Below the pieces are notes generated by a model, which saw nothing but the letters and a program-made list of their open reading frames with translations, ran no database searches and was not told where the DNA came from. A stretch of 64,000 bases of DNA from Streptomyces fumanus (GTDB lineage Bacteria > Actinomycetota > Actinomycetes > Streptomycetales > Streptomycetaceae): positions 124,001-188,000 of the forward strand of contig NZ_BNBI01000007.1 of assembly GCF_014655295.1 (NCBI RefSeq), given 5' to 3'. The translations under genes and the position numbers were made by a program. Shown here one piece after another: positions 1-8,217 of the stretch; positions within the stretch are counted from its first letter, which is position 1, and the number at the start of each line of letters is the position of its first letter.

Positions 1-34
1 GGCGCCAAGTAGCCCGGCGGCCGGGGCGGGCGGC

Positions 35-832
35 TCAGTCGAGCAGACGGGCACGCAGGCGGTCGCGGAGCTGAGGAGTGACGCCCAGGCCGCGCTCCAA
101 ATAGGCGTCGACGCCGCCCCAGGTCTCCTCGATCGCCTCGAACGCCGCCGTCAGGTACTCGGCGCGGGCGTCGAACAGCGGGCTCAGCAGCTCCATCACC
201 TCGGGGGAGTAGGCCGACTCCGCCGCACCGCTGCGGCGCACCTTGTACCGGCGGTGCGTGGCGTTGGACTTCAGGTAGTCCTCGACGATGGCCTCCCGCT
301 CGACGCCCAGGGCGAGCAGCGTCACCGCGATCGACAGGCCCGCGCGGTCCTTGCCGGCCGCGCAGTGCATCAGCGCCGGGACGCTGTCCTCGGCGAGCGC
401 GCGCAGCACCCGGGAGTGCTCGGCGGTCCGCTCGGTGACGATCCTGCGGTACGAGGCGATCATCCGGGCCGCGCCCTTGCCGTCGGCGAGGATGCCCCGG
501 AGCTGGTCGAGGTCGCCGTCGCGGACCATCCGCCAGAACTCGGCGCCGTCGGCGGGGTCGGACAGCGGCAGGTTCACATTGCGCACGCCCGGGAGCGCCA
601 CGTCGGGGCCCTCCAGCCGCTGGTCGGCGGCGTTGCGGAAGTCGAAGACCGTGTGCAGGCCCAGACCGGCGAGGAACGCCGCGTCCTCCTCGGTGGCGTG
701 GGCCAGGTGGCCGCTGCGGAAGAGGACTCCGTACCGCACCCGGCGGCCGTCCACGGTGGGCAGCCCGCCCACGTCACGGAAATTACGCACCCCGGCCAGC
801 TCGGGCTCGGTCGACGGGACCTGCTGCGTCAC
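35..832 (-). CDS. Protein tyrosine phosphatase (Y_phosphatase3-like)
   Basis: The translation has the P-loop phosphatase signature HCAAGKDRAG (Cys-x5-Arg) about residue 155 and the N-terminal VRNFRDVGG motif typical of the bacterial tyrosine/dual-specificity phosphatase family related to Mycobacterium PtpB. It probably removes phosphate from phosphotyrosine or phospholipid substrates in the cytoplasm; the substrate is unknown. I chose the GTG at 832 because GGGAGGAG sits five bases upstream; the frame stays open to an ATG at 898 that lacks such a site. About 265 residues is normal for the family. It stands alone and is divergent from the riboswitch-controlled gene to its right. Confidence 0.85.
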   Translation of the reverse strand: MTQQVPSTEPELAGVRNFRDVGGLPTVDGRRVRYGVLFRSGHLAHATEEDAAFLAGLGLHTVFDFRNAADQRLEGPDVALPGVRNVNLPLSDPADGAEFWRMVRDGDLDQLRGILADGKGAARMIASYRRIVTERTAEHSRVLRALAEDSVPALMHCAAGKDRAGLSIAVTLLALGVEREAIVEDYLKSNATHRRYKVRRSGAAESAYSPEVMELLSPLFDARAEYLTAAFEAIEETWGGVDAYLERGLGVTPQLRDRLRARLLD

Positions 833-1228
833 GTGGACTCCTCCCACTGCCTCCCGCGGACGCGGCTCGTCGGCGGGCGTCCCCCGACGATACGGCATGG
901 CCCGCCCGCCATCCCCGGCCCCGATTCACCGAAAGCGCCCGCATCTGGGCTTTCTGTCCGAATTGGCGGCATCATTCCCGCTCGGTCCGGAATAAAAGCG
1001 CCGGTGGCAGGGGTGCGTGAGCAGCGTCATATCCCTGACGGTGCGTCGCACGCCATGTTCACGTAATTCGCGCCTTTCTCAAGGGCGTTCCCGTCCGCCG
1101 CGGACCCCGGAATCCACGGAGGGTGACGGCGGAATCCCATAAACGATCACGGAAAACGGCTTTACCGGCAACCACAGGCTTGTCCCTGTGCGTCCCGGTC
1201 CCTTACGTTCACCTCCGATCCGGACGGA
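833..1228. other. Intergenic region upstream of the riboswitch
   Basis: I see no gene here. The region is less GC-rich than its surroundings and must carry the promoter for the phosphatase (leftward) and for the riboswitch leader (rightward). I could not assign convincing -35/-10 boxes. Open frames across it lack ribosome binding sites. Confidence 0.5.
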
Positions 1229-1403
1229 CGCCTAATCCTGCCGCCGACCGGAGCCCGCACCCATCCACGACCCGTAACGGCAGGAACGGGGGACCCACAG
1301 GAATTCCGCCTGTTCCGGTTCCCGGAACGGCTAGGGGTAAAGCCGCGTTCCGACGCGGCCGGGCAGCTCCAGCCCGCACCCGACAGCTCACCTCGTAGGC
1401 GCC
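1229..1403 (+). promoter_or_regulatory. ydaO/yuaA-type c-di-AMP riboswitch
   Basis: The leader carries the hallmark blocks of the ydaO class in order: GCCTAATCCTG at 1230-1240, CGGCAGGAACGGGGGACCCA around 1278, CTAGGGGTAAAGCC around 1331, GGGCAGCTCCA around 1360 and CCGACAGCTCACCTCGTAGGC at the 3' end. The outer CGCCT and AGGCG strands can pair to close the fold. It ends 15 bases before the ATG of a LysM-M23 peptidase. Known biology: this class binds cyclic di-AMP and in actinomycetes precedes cell-wall hydrolase genes such as rpf. Binding of c-di-AMP normally turns expression off, which would tie wall remodelling to c-di-AMP level. Confidence 0.9.
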
Positions 1404-1418
1404 GGAGAGGAATTCGCC

Positions 1419-2378
1419 ATGCCCGCGAAGGGTAAGCATCGTCGTACCAGGACCCAGCGTCTGACCCGCACCATCGCCGTCGCCGGAACCGGCGGCGCGG
1501 CGCTCGCGCTTCCCCTCATGGGGGCCGCGGGAGCCCACGCGGCCCCCGCCCATTCCGTTTCCGAAAAGGCCGTGCAGTCCCTTCCGGCCGCCGCGCAGAA
1601 GGCCGCCGAGAAGAATTCCGGCGGCGCCTCGGAAAAGCGGACGTACACCGTGCGCACCGGCGACTACCTGAAGAAGATCGCCGACGAGCAGAAGGTCAGC
1701 GGCGGCTGGAAGAAGCTGTACGAGGACAACCGCGAAGCCGTCGGCTCCGACCCGTCGCTGATCCACCCCGGACTGAAGCTCTCCCTCGTCGGCCCGGCCA
1801 CGGCCCAGAAGGCCACGGAGTCCGCCGAGAAGCCGTCCCGGTCGGCCGAGAAGCCGTCCGGGTCCGCCGCGAAGCCGTCGTCTACCGCGGACTCCTCGCA
1901 GTCCACGTCCGCGGAGTCCGCGGAGTCCGCCGAGTCCTCGGGGTCCGCCGCGCAGACCACCGGAACCTCCAGCGGTTACGTCTCCCCGGTGGCCGCCGGT
2001 ACCGTCGGCACCCCGTACCACCAGTCCGGCAGCATGTGGTCCAGCGGCTACCACACCGGCACCGACTTCGTCGTCCCGACCGGCACCTCGCTGAAGGCCG
2101 TCGGCGCGGGCACCGTCGTCTCCGCCGGGTGGGGCGGCGCCTACGGCAACCAGGTCGTCATCAAGCTCGCCGACGGCTACTACGCCCAGTACGCCCACCT
2201 GTCCGCGCTCTCCGTCTCCAGCGGCCAGACCGTGACCGCCGGGCAGCAGATCGGACTCTCCGGCGCCACCGGCAACGTGACCGGCCCGCACCTGCACTTC
2301 GAGATCCGCACCACCCCGGACTACGGCTCCGACGTGGACCCGCTCGCCTACCTGCGCGCGCACGGCGTCTCCGTCTGA
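1419..2378 (+). CDS. Secreted LysM / M23 peptidoglycan endopeptidase
   Basis: An N-terminal signal peptide (KGKHRRTR basic stretch, hydrophobic core, AHAAPA cleavage region) is followed by a LysM domain (YTVRTGDYLKKIA, about residues 74-120). A low-complexity Ser/Glu/Ala/Lys linker follows, then a C-terminal M23 domain with HTGTDF and the HLHFEI metal-binding motif. It should act outside the cell as a zinc peptidase cutting peptide bridges in peptidoglycan, with LysM holding it to the glycan. The ATG at 1419 has GAGAGG eight bases upstream and lies just after the c-di-AMP riboswitch, its likely control. The linker contains repeated EKPS(R/G)SA units. A strong terminator follows the stop. Confidence 0.93.
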   Translation: MPAKGKHRRTRTQRLTRTIAVAGTGGAALALPLMGAAGAHAAPAHSVSEKAVQSLPAAAQKAAEKNSGGASEKRTYTVRTGDYLKKIADEQKVSGGWKKLYEDNREAVGSDPSLIHPGLKLSLVGPATAQKATESAEKPSRSAEKPSGSAAKPSSTADSSQSTSAESAESAESSGSAAQTTGTSSGYVSPVAAGTVGTPYHQSGSMWSSGYHTGTDFVVPTGTSLKAVGAGTVVSAGWGGAYGNQVVIKLADGYYAQYAHLSALSVSSGQTVTAGQQIGLSGATGNVTGPHLHFEIRTTPDYGSDVDPLAYLRAHGVSV

Positions 2379-2405
2379 CCCACCCGCCCGCACCGCCCGT
2401 ACCGC

Positions 2406-2440
2406 CGAAGGCCGGACCCGCTCCCCGGGTCCGGCCTTCG
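2406..2440 (+). terminator. Rho-independent terminator after the M23 peptidase
   Basis: A perfect 14-bp stem (CGAAGGCCGGACCC at 2406-2419 with its complement at 2427-2440) encloses a seven-base loop, 27 bases after the stop codon. There is no long T tract, as usual in Streptomyces. Confidence 0.85.
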
Positions 2441-2522
2441 CCGCGTCCGGCGCCGGGCGGCCGTTATTCCGGAGTTGGCCAACCCTTTACGAGTGGCCTA
2501 TATCACCGCACGTCAACCCCCT

Positions 2523-2538
2523 CCTACGGTCGCGTAGG
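2523..2538 (+). promoter_or_regulatory. Palindrome in the promoter region of the SGNH gene
   Basis: CCTACG-GTCG-CGTAGG is a perfect 6+6 inverted repeat about 30 bases before the start of the SGNH hydrolase gene. Its size and place fit a repressor operator (for example of a TetR protein), but the regulator is unknown. Confidence 0.45.
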
Positions 2539-2567
2539 TCACAATCCACGGTGAATCATGGTCCGAC

Positions 2568-3386
2568 GTGGCAGACGATTCGAAGAGTGACAGCAGAGCA
2601 GTGATCGGGTCGTACGTGGCGGTGGGGGACAGCTTCACCGAGGGCGTCGGCGACCCCGGCCCCGACGGGGCGTTCGTCGGCTGGGCCGACCGCCTCGCCG
2701 TCCTGCTCGCCGACCGGCGACCCGAGGGCGACTTCACCTACACCAACCTGGCCGTGCGCGGGAAACTGCTCGACCAGATCGTCGCGGACCAAGTGCCGCA
2801 GGCGGTGGAACTCGCCCCCGACCTGGTCTCCTTCTGTGCCGGCGGCAACGACATCATCCGGCCCGGCACCGACCCCGACGAGGTGGCCGAACGGTTCGAA
2901 CGCGCGGTCGCCGCCCTTGCCGCGACCGCCGGCACGGTCCTGGTGACCACCGGGTTCGACACCCGCCGGGTACCCGTCCTCAAGCACCTGCGCGGCAAGA
3001 TCGCCACCTACAACGGGCATGTCCGCGCCGTCGCCGACCGCTACGGCTGCCCCGTGCTCGACCTGTGGTCGCTGCGCAGCGTCCAGGACCGCCGGGCCTG
3101 GGACCGCGACCGGCTGCACCTCTCGCCCGAGGGGCACACGCGCGTGGCGCTGCGCGCCGGGCAGGCCCTCGGTCTGCCGGTGCCGGCCGACCCCGAGCAG
3201 CCCTGGCCCCCGCTGCCGCCGCGCGGCACGCTGGAGGTCCGGCGGGACGACGTCCACTGGGCGCGCGAGCACCTGGTGCCGTGGATCGGGCGGCGGCTGC
3301 GCGGCCAGTCCTCCGGCGACCACGTGCGGGCCAAGGGAACGCTGTCGCCGGCCGACATCAGGACCCGGATCGCGGCGGTGGCCTGA
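2568..3386 (+). CDS. SGNH/GDSL-family hydrolase
   Basis: The block I motif GDSFTEG (Ser22 as nucleophile), a conserved Asn in block II (TNLAVRG, residues 59-65), block III GGND (residues 92-95) and a C-terminal DRLHLSPEGH block V (Asp/His) show a complete SGNH esterase/lipase catalytic set. No signal peptide is seen, so the enzyme is probably cytoplasmic; the substrate is unknown. The GTG at 2568 has only a weak ribosome site. A GTG twelve codons in (just before IGSYVAVGDS) is an alternative. The gene appears to be transcribed alone, with a palindrome in its upstream region. Confidence 0.88.
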   Translation: MADDSKSDSRAVIGSYVAVGDSFTEGVGDPGPDGAFVGWADRLAVLLADRRPEGDFTYTNLAVRGKLLDQIVADQVPQAVELAPDLVSFCAGGNDIIRPGTDPDEVAERFERAVAALAATAGTVLVTTGFDTRRVPVLKHLRGKIATYNGHVRAVADRYGCPVLDLWSLRSVQDRRAWDRDRLHLSPEGHTRVALRAGQALGLPVPADPEQPWPPLPPRGTLEVRRDDVHWAREHLVPWIGRRLRGQSSGDHVRAKGTLSPADIRTRIAAVA

Positions 3387-3441
3387 GCGGTCTCCCGCCG
3401 CGCGGGGAACGGCGGCGGGGGCGGCCCCCCGGCGGCCGGAG

Positions 3442-3478
3442 CGTCGTACCGGCCGGCCGTGAAGTGTCGTACCGGCCG
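3442..3478 (+). repeat. 13-bp direct repeat next to a -10-like box
   Basis: GTCGTACCGGCCG occurs at 3442-3454 and again at 3466-3478 (24 bases start to start). A CATAAT box (3481-3486) follows immediately, then the metallo-hydrolase start at 3518. The spacing puts the repeats over the expected -35 region, so they may be an activator or repressor site. Confidence 0.4.
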
Positions 3479-3517
3479 ACCATAATGAGAGTCCGAACTA
3501 CTCCACCTGGAGGTACC

Positions 3518-4702
3518 GTGGCCGGTTTCCGTTCCCCGAGCCCCGGGCTCCGTGTGCCGCGGCCCCTGGCCTTCGGCGCGGACCCGAGCGGCGAGCGCAT
3601 GGCACGCATCCGCCGATCACCGCACTTCGCCGACGGCGTGTTCCAGAACCCCGGCGGACCGGCCCGGACCCGGCCCTCCGGCTCGGCCTCCAAGTTCGCC
3701 GGCGTCTACCTCGACCGCGAGGCACGCGCCCGCCGCGCCCCCGCGGGCAACATCCCCGTCCACCCCACCACCGTCGCCGACCTCGCCCGCCCGCCGGCCA
3801 CCGGACTGCGGCTGACCTGGGCGGGGCACTCCAGTGTGCTGGCCGAGATCGACGGGCGGCGGGTGCTGTTCGACCCGGTCTGGGGCGAGCGCTGTTCCCC
3901 GGTGCCCTTCGCGGGACCCAAGCGGCTGCACCCCGTGCCGCTGCCGCTGGCCGCCCTCGGCCCGGTCGACGTCGTCGTCATCTCCCACGACCACTACGAC
4001 CACCTGGACCTGCCCACCATCCAGGCGCTGGCCCGCACGGACACCCTGTTCGCCGTGCCCCTGGGCGTCGGCGCCCACCTGGAGCGCTGGGGCGTGCCCG
4101 CCGACAAGCTGCGCGAGCTGGACTGGCACGAGGAGACGAAGGTCGGCGGCCTCACCCTCACCGCCACTCCGGCCCGCCACTTCTGCGGCCGGGGCCTGCG
4201 CAACACCCAGCACACCCTCTGGGCCTCCTGGGTCGTCGCCGGGCCGGACCACCGGGTCTACCACAGCGGCGACACCGGCTACTTCGAGGGCTTCCGGGAC
4301 ATCGGCGCCGCCCACGGCCCCTTCGACGCCACGATGATCCAGGTCGGCGCCTACGCGGAGTTCTGGCCCGACATCCACATGACGCCCGAGGAGGGCCTCC
4401 GCGCCCACCTCGACCTCCAGGGCGGCGCGGCCGACGCGGGCGTGCTGCTGCCGATCCACTGGGGCACCTTCAACCTCGCCCCGCACGCCTGGGCCGAGCC
4501 GGGGGAGTGGATGAAGGACGCGGCCGGGGGCGCGGGGGTGGCGGTGGCGTTCCCGCGGCCGGGCGAGCCGTTCGAACCGGCGGGGGAGCTGCCGGTGGAG
4601 CCGTGGTGGCGGGCGGTGTCCGGGCCGATCGCCCGCACCTGGACCGTGCGCGGGGCGGCCGGGACGCGCCAGGACGACCTCGACCTCGCCGGCGAGCGGT
4701 GA
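3518..4702 (+). CDS. Metallo-beta-lactamase-fold hydrolase (NAPE-PLD/UlaG-like)
   Basis: The metal-binding motif SHDHYDHLD (HxHxDH), downstream TPARHFCGRG, YHSGDTGYFEG and a final LPIHWGTF give a full dinuclear-zinc MBL-fold site. The family includes N-acyl-phosphatidylethanolamine phospholipase D and L-ascorbate-6-phosphate lactonase. About 394 residues and the N-terminal SPHFADGVFQNP block resemble the NAPE-PLD-like branch, so a phosphodiester or lactone substrate is possible. The GTG at 3518 is preceded by CCTGGAGG with five-base spacing. The frame is open further upstream but has no start signal there. Confidence 0.88.
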   Translation: MAGFRSPSPGLRVPRPLAFGADPSGERMARIRRSPHFADGVFQNPGGPARTRPSGSASKFAGVYLDREARARRAPAGNIPVHPTTVADLARPPATGLRLTWAGHSSVLAEIDGRRVLFDPVWGERCSPVPFAGPKRLHPVPLPLAALGPVDVVVISHDHYDHLDLPTIQALARTDTLFAVPLGVGAHLERWGVPADKLRELDWHEETKVGGLTLTATPARHFCGRGLRNTQHTLWASWVVAGPDHRVYHSGDTGYFEGFRDIGAAHGPFDATMIQVGAYAEFWPDIHMTPEEGLRAHLDLQGGAADAGVLLPIHWGTFNLAPHAWAEPGEWMKDAAGGAGVAVAFPRPGEPFEPAGELPVEPWWRAVSGPIARTWTVRGAAGTRQDDLDLAGER

Positions 4703-4826
4703 CCTGATACCCGCCGTCCGGCCCCCCTCGGGCCGTGGCGCAAAAGAGCCTCGCCCGGTGTCGTCGGGGATCCGGATGATGACGGGTGCGTGAAGGCGGG
4801 GGACAGCGCGGCGGGGGTGGTGAGCG

Positions 4827-6710
4827 GTGCGGGCAGCGAGCGGGCACCGGACGGCGGAGTGGTCGGTGGCGGCGGCCGGGGCGGTCAGCGCCGGGGCCGT
4901 GGGCTCCTGGGCGTATCTGCGGGCGGGGGCCGGACCGGCGGACGTGGCGCGGGATCTGGCGGTCGGCTGGTCGTTCGCCGGGGCCGGGTCGGTGGCCTGG
5001 TGGCTGCGGCCCGCCAACCCGACGGGGCGGCTCATGCTCGCCGAAGGGGTTACCTGGTTCGTCGGCAACCTCCAGGGAACCGGCGTGCCCATCGTCTTCG
5101 CGCTCGGCGCCTGGGGCGAGGCCCTCAACCTCGCCGTGCTGGCCCACCTGCTGCTGGTCTACCCCGAGGGACGGGCCGACGACAGGAGCGAGCGGTGGGT
5201 GATCCGTACCGGGTACGCACTTGTCGCCGTGGGCGGACTGGTGCGCACCCTCGCCTACGACCCGGCCGTGGAAGGGGCCGACGCCAGCTATCTGGCCTGC
5301 GGCCGGTGCGGTCCCAACGCGCTGCTCCTCGTCCACGACCACCGGTTCTTCGCGGTGGCCGACCTGGCGTACCGGTGGGCCGGGGTCGTGCTCACCGTCG
5401 CGGTGCTCGTGTCCCTGGTACGGCGGTGGCGGACGAGCGGGCTCGCCCGGCGCCGCATCCTGCTGCCCGCGTGGGTGGCTGTCGCCCTGGCCGTGGCATT
5501 CGTCGGCTGGGAAGTCCTTCACGTGCTGACTCCGGACACGCTCGCCGGTGCCGACACCTACCTGACCGTACCCTCCGATCTCAGCCAGGTCGCCGTACCC
5601 GTCACCTTCCTGATCGGCTTGCTGCGGATGCGGCTGCGGCGAGCCTCGGTGGGCGGACTGGTGATCGCGGCCGGCGATGACCCCACGCCCCGGCGGCTCC
5701 AGGAGGAACTGCGCCGGGCGCTCGGCGATCCGACGCTCCGGCTGGCGCTGTGCTCGGGGAGTACGGGACGGCACGGCGCCGTCTTCACCGACCCCGGCGG
5801 CGCCCCCGTACGGATCGCGTCCGGCGCCGTAGGTCCGTCCACCGCGGACGACGGCCGTGACGCCACGGCCGACAGCGGATCGAGGGACGCCGAGTCCATG
5901 GAGGTCGCCCCGTACCGGGCCGGCCCGCGCGGACAGGCCGTGACCGTCGTGCGCGACGGACGCGGGGCGCCGGAGGCGCTGCTCGTGCACGACAGCGCGC
6001 TGCACAGCGACCCGCATCTGATGCGCGCGGTGAGCGCTGCGCTGCGGCTGTGCCTGCGCGACAGCCGCCTGCGCAGGGAGAGCGACGCCCTCGCGTCCCG
6101 GGCCCGGGAGGCCCAGCGGCGGCTGTTGCGCGCGGCCGACGACGAGCGGCGCCGACTGGAGCGCGATCTGCACGACGGCGCCCAGGCCAGGCTCGTCTTC
6201 GCGCTGATGGGGCTGGCCCGGCTCCGGGCCCGGCTGGCCGACGGCGACGCGGCCCTGCGCTCGGACGTGGCCGAGACCGAACGCACCCTGCGCGAGGCTC
6301 TGGAGGAACTGCGCGACCTGGCCCACGGCATCCACCCGGCAGTCCTGGCCCGTGCCGGGCTCGGGCCCGCCGTGACCGCCTTGGCCGAGCGGTGCCCGGT
6401 ACCGGTCGTGGTGGCCGCCGGGCCCGAACGGTATCCCGAACTGGTGGAGAGCACGGCGTACTTCGTGGTGTGCGAGGCGGTGGGGAACGCGATGCGGCAC
6501 GCCCGCCCCCGGGCCGTCGGCGTGACCGTCCGGCCGGTCGGTGGACGGCTGGTCGTGGAGGTGAGCGACGACGGCAGGGGCGGCGCCGATCCGGCAGGCG
6601 GCGGCCTGCGCGGCCTCGCCGACCGGGTGGCCGCGATCGGCGGCACCCTGGAGGTCTCCAGCGCGCCCGGGGACGGCACCCGGATACGGGCGGAGCTTCC
6701 GTGCGGGTGA
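4827..6710 (+). CDS. Membrane sensor histidine kinase (NarL-type, HisKA_3)
   Basis: The N-terminal 280 residues contain about seven hydrophobic segments, suggesting a membrane sensor. A linker and coiled coil follow, then the dimerisation/phosphoacceptor motif RRRLERDLHDGAQARL (His is the phosphate acceptor) and an HATPase_c domain with N-box CEAVGNAMRHA and G-box EVSDDGRGGAD. It should autophosphorylate and pass phosphate to the overlapping response regulator. The ligand is not evident. At 627 residues it is a large member of the actinobacterial group. Its stop overlaps the regulator start by ten bases, indicating translational coupling. Confidence 0.9.
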   Translation: MRAASGHRTAEWSVAAAGAVSAGAVGSWAYLRAGAGPADVARDLAVGWSFAGAGSVAWWLRPANPTGRLMLAEGVTWFVGNLQGTGVPIVFALGAWGEALNLAVLAHLLLVYPEGRADDRSERWVIRTGYALVAVGGLVRTLAYDPAVEGADASYLACGRCGPNALLLVHDHRFFAVADLAYRWAGVVLTVAVLVSLVRRWRTSGLARRRILLPAWVAVALAVAFVGWEVLHVLTPDTLAGADTYLTVPSDLSQVAVPVTFLIGLLRMRLRRASVGGLVIAAGDDPTPRRLQEELRRALGDPTLRLALCSGSTGRHGAVFTDPGGAPVRIASGAVGPSTADDGRDATADSGSRDAESMEVAPYRAGPRGQAVTVVRDGRGAPEALLVHDSALHSDPHLMRAVSAALRLCLRDSRLRRESDALASRAREAQRRLLRAADDERRRLERDLHDGAQARLVFALMGLARLRARLADGDAALRSDVAETERTLREALEELRDLAHGIHPAVLARAGLGPAVTALAERCPVPVVVAAGPERYPELVESTAYFVVCEAVGNAMRHARPRAVGVTVRPVGGRLVVEVSDDGRGGADPAGGGLRGLADRVAAIGGTLEVSSAPGDGTRIRAELPCG

Positions 6711-7345
6711 TCGTCGCCGAGGACTCCGCGCTGCTGCGCCAGGGGCTGGCCCGCCTGCTGGACGACTTCGGCATCGAGGTGGTCGCCGAACTGCCGGACG
6801 CCGAACGGCTTCTGGAACTGGTCGTGGCGCAGCGGCCCGACGCCGTGCTGCTCGACATCCGGATGCCGCCGACCCATACCGACGAGGGACTGCGCGCGGC
6901 CCGCGCCGTCCGGGCCCGCTGTCCCGGGACCGGTGTGCTGCTGTTGTCGCAGTACGTGGAGACCGGCGACCCGGTGCGCGCGCTGGCCCGCGACCCGCGC
7001 GGCTTCGGCTATCTCCTCAAGGACCGGGTCGCGGACGCGGACGAACTCCTGGACGCGCTGCGGCGGGTGGCCACGGGTGGCTCGGCGGTGGACCCCCGGA
7101 TCGTGGAACGGCTGATGAACCGGGCCCGGCCCGGGGACACCCTCGACGCGCTCACCCCGCGCGAGCGGGAAGTGCTGGGGCTGATGGCCGAGGGCCGCTC
7201 CAACGAGGCCATCGCCCGCCGATTGCGGGTCAGCGGCAAGACCCTGGAGACCCATGTGCGCAGCGTATTCGGCAAGCTCTGCCTGGAACCCACCCCCGAC
7301 GACCACCGCCGCGTCCTCGCGGTGCTGGCCTGGCTGCGTGTCTGA
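6701..7345 (+). CDS. NarL/LuxR-family response regulator
   Basis: The receiver domain starts at the GTG (VRVIVAEDSALLRQGL), has the phosphoacceptor Asp in LLDIRMPP and a conserved Lys in LLKDRV. A LuxR helix-turn-helix follows (LTPREREVLGLMAEGRSNEAIA). The 214-residue size is normal. The start lies inside the kinase 3' end with CGGAG upstream. The pair forms one two-component system, and the secreted protein gene downstream is a possible target, though nothing proves this. Confidence 0.9.
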   Translation: MRVIVAEDSALLRQGLARLLDDFGIEVVAELPDAERLLELVVAQRPDAVLLDIRMPPTHTDEGLRAARAVRARCPGTGVLLLSQYVETGDPVRALARDPRGFGYLLKDRVADADELLDALRRVATGGSAVDPRIVERLMNRARPGDTLDALTPREREVLGLMAEGRSNEAIARRLRVSGKTLETHVRSVFGKLCLEPTPDDHRRVLAVLAWLRV

Positions 7346-7396
7346 CAGCGTCTCAGGGCCAGCCCTGATGTGGCGGTCGAGACGGCTCCGTACGTT

Positions 7397-7444
7397 GTGA
7401 GGCACCGGGTGGCCGCGACGGGGGTCGGACACCCGGCACCTCAC
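7397..7444 (+). repeat. Inverted repeat between response regulator and secreted protein gene
   Basis: GTGAGG-CA-CCGGGTG (7397-7411) pairs with CACCCGG-CA-CCTCAC (7430-7444): six plus seven base pairs around a two-base mismatch, with an 18-base loop. It lies 45 bases before the secreted protein gene. It could terminate the two-component operon or form a leader hairpin. Confidence 0.45.
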
Positions 7445-7488
7445 ACGCATCAGCCCCCGCGACCCGCATCGAGGAAGAGGAGAACACC

Positions 7489-7875
7489 GTGCGCATCAGA
7501 TATCTCGCCGCCGCACTGGGCACCGCCGGGGCCATCGGCACCACCCTGTTCATCGGAGCGCCGGTCGCCTCCGCCGACGGCAGCGTGTGCAACCCGGGCT
7601 GCGAGGCGGCCGTCGACTTCAAGTCGTACGGGGAGGTCTTCGTGGTCCACGACTACGCCTCCAACGGCGTCGGCACCATCGGGCAGATCGACATCAAGTC
7701 CGGTGGCGTCTGGTACCCCTACGACGACGTGATCAACGCCAAGGGCTACGACGCCGCTCCGGTCACCGTCAACTACGAGATCGCCGAAGGCACCGCCGTC
7801 CGCTACCGGGCCTGCCAGCACAACAGCACCAAGGGCGCCTTCGACTGCAGCGGATGGCACACCGACAAGGCGTGA
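7489..7875 (+). CDS. Small secreted protein of unknown function
   Basis: 128 residues with a clear Sec signal peptide (MRIRYLAAALG, hydrophobic core, APVASADG). The mature part of about 100 residues has four Cys (CNPGC, CQHNSTKGAFDC) that could form two disulfides. The composition is rich in Gly/Val/Tyr beta-strand sequence. The start GTG is preceded by GAGGAAGAGGAG. I do not recognise a functional family; small exported proteins of this kind are common in Streptomyces. A hairpin terminator follows. Confidence 0.75.
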   Translation: MRIRYLAAALGTAGAIGTTLFIGAPVASADGSVCNPGCEAAVDFKSYGEVFVVHDYASNGVGTIGQIDIKSGGVWYPYDDVINAKGYDAAPVTVNYEIAEGTAVRYRACQHNSTKGAFDCSGWHTDKA

Positions 7876-7930
7876 CAACCCTTGCGGTTCCGGCCGGGCG
7901 GCCCGTCGACACGGTGCCGTCCGGCCAGGT

Positions 7931-7952
7931 CCGGTGTCCCGCCGGACACCGG
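7931..7952 (+). terminator. Hairpin terminator in the gap before the conservon
   Basis: CCGGTGTCC (7931-7939) and GGACACCGG (7944-7952) form a perfect 9-bp stem with a CGCC loop, 56 bases after the secreted protein stop. The rest of the 7876-8217 gap holds no gene I can support and presumably carries the conservon promoter. Confidence 0.65.
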
Positions 7953-8217
7953 GCGAGCCGGTCCTGTCGGTCATCGGGCACTGCGACTTGGGGGCGAGTC
8001 GCGATCTCGCTGCGGGAACGGGCGGTTATCGGTCTGTCGTACGAAGCGTCATACCAGAGTGGGACGTTGCCTGGAGGAGTTCCGCAACGCCCGTCGCCGG
8101 TGTGTCGTGGCCGACTACCGTGAGTGTCCGTCGGGCGACACACGGCCGTATACCGGTCTGCTCGGCCGACACCGCGAGCCCGACGGACCCGTACGACGGA
8201 CCAGTACAAGGACACCG

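Noticed and set aside
1123..1398. Open frame upstream of the M23 peptidase
   Set aside because: It overlaps the riboswitch and has no ribosome site or recognisable sequence.
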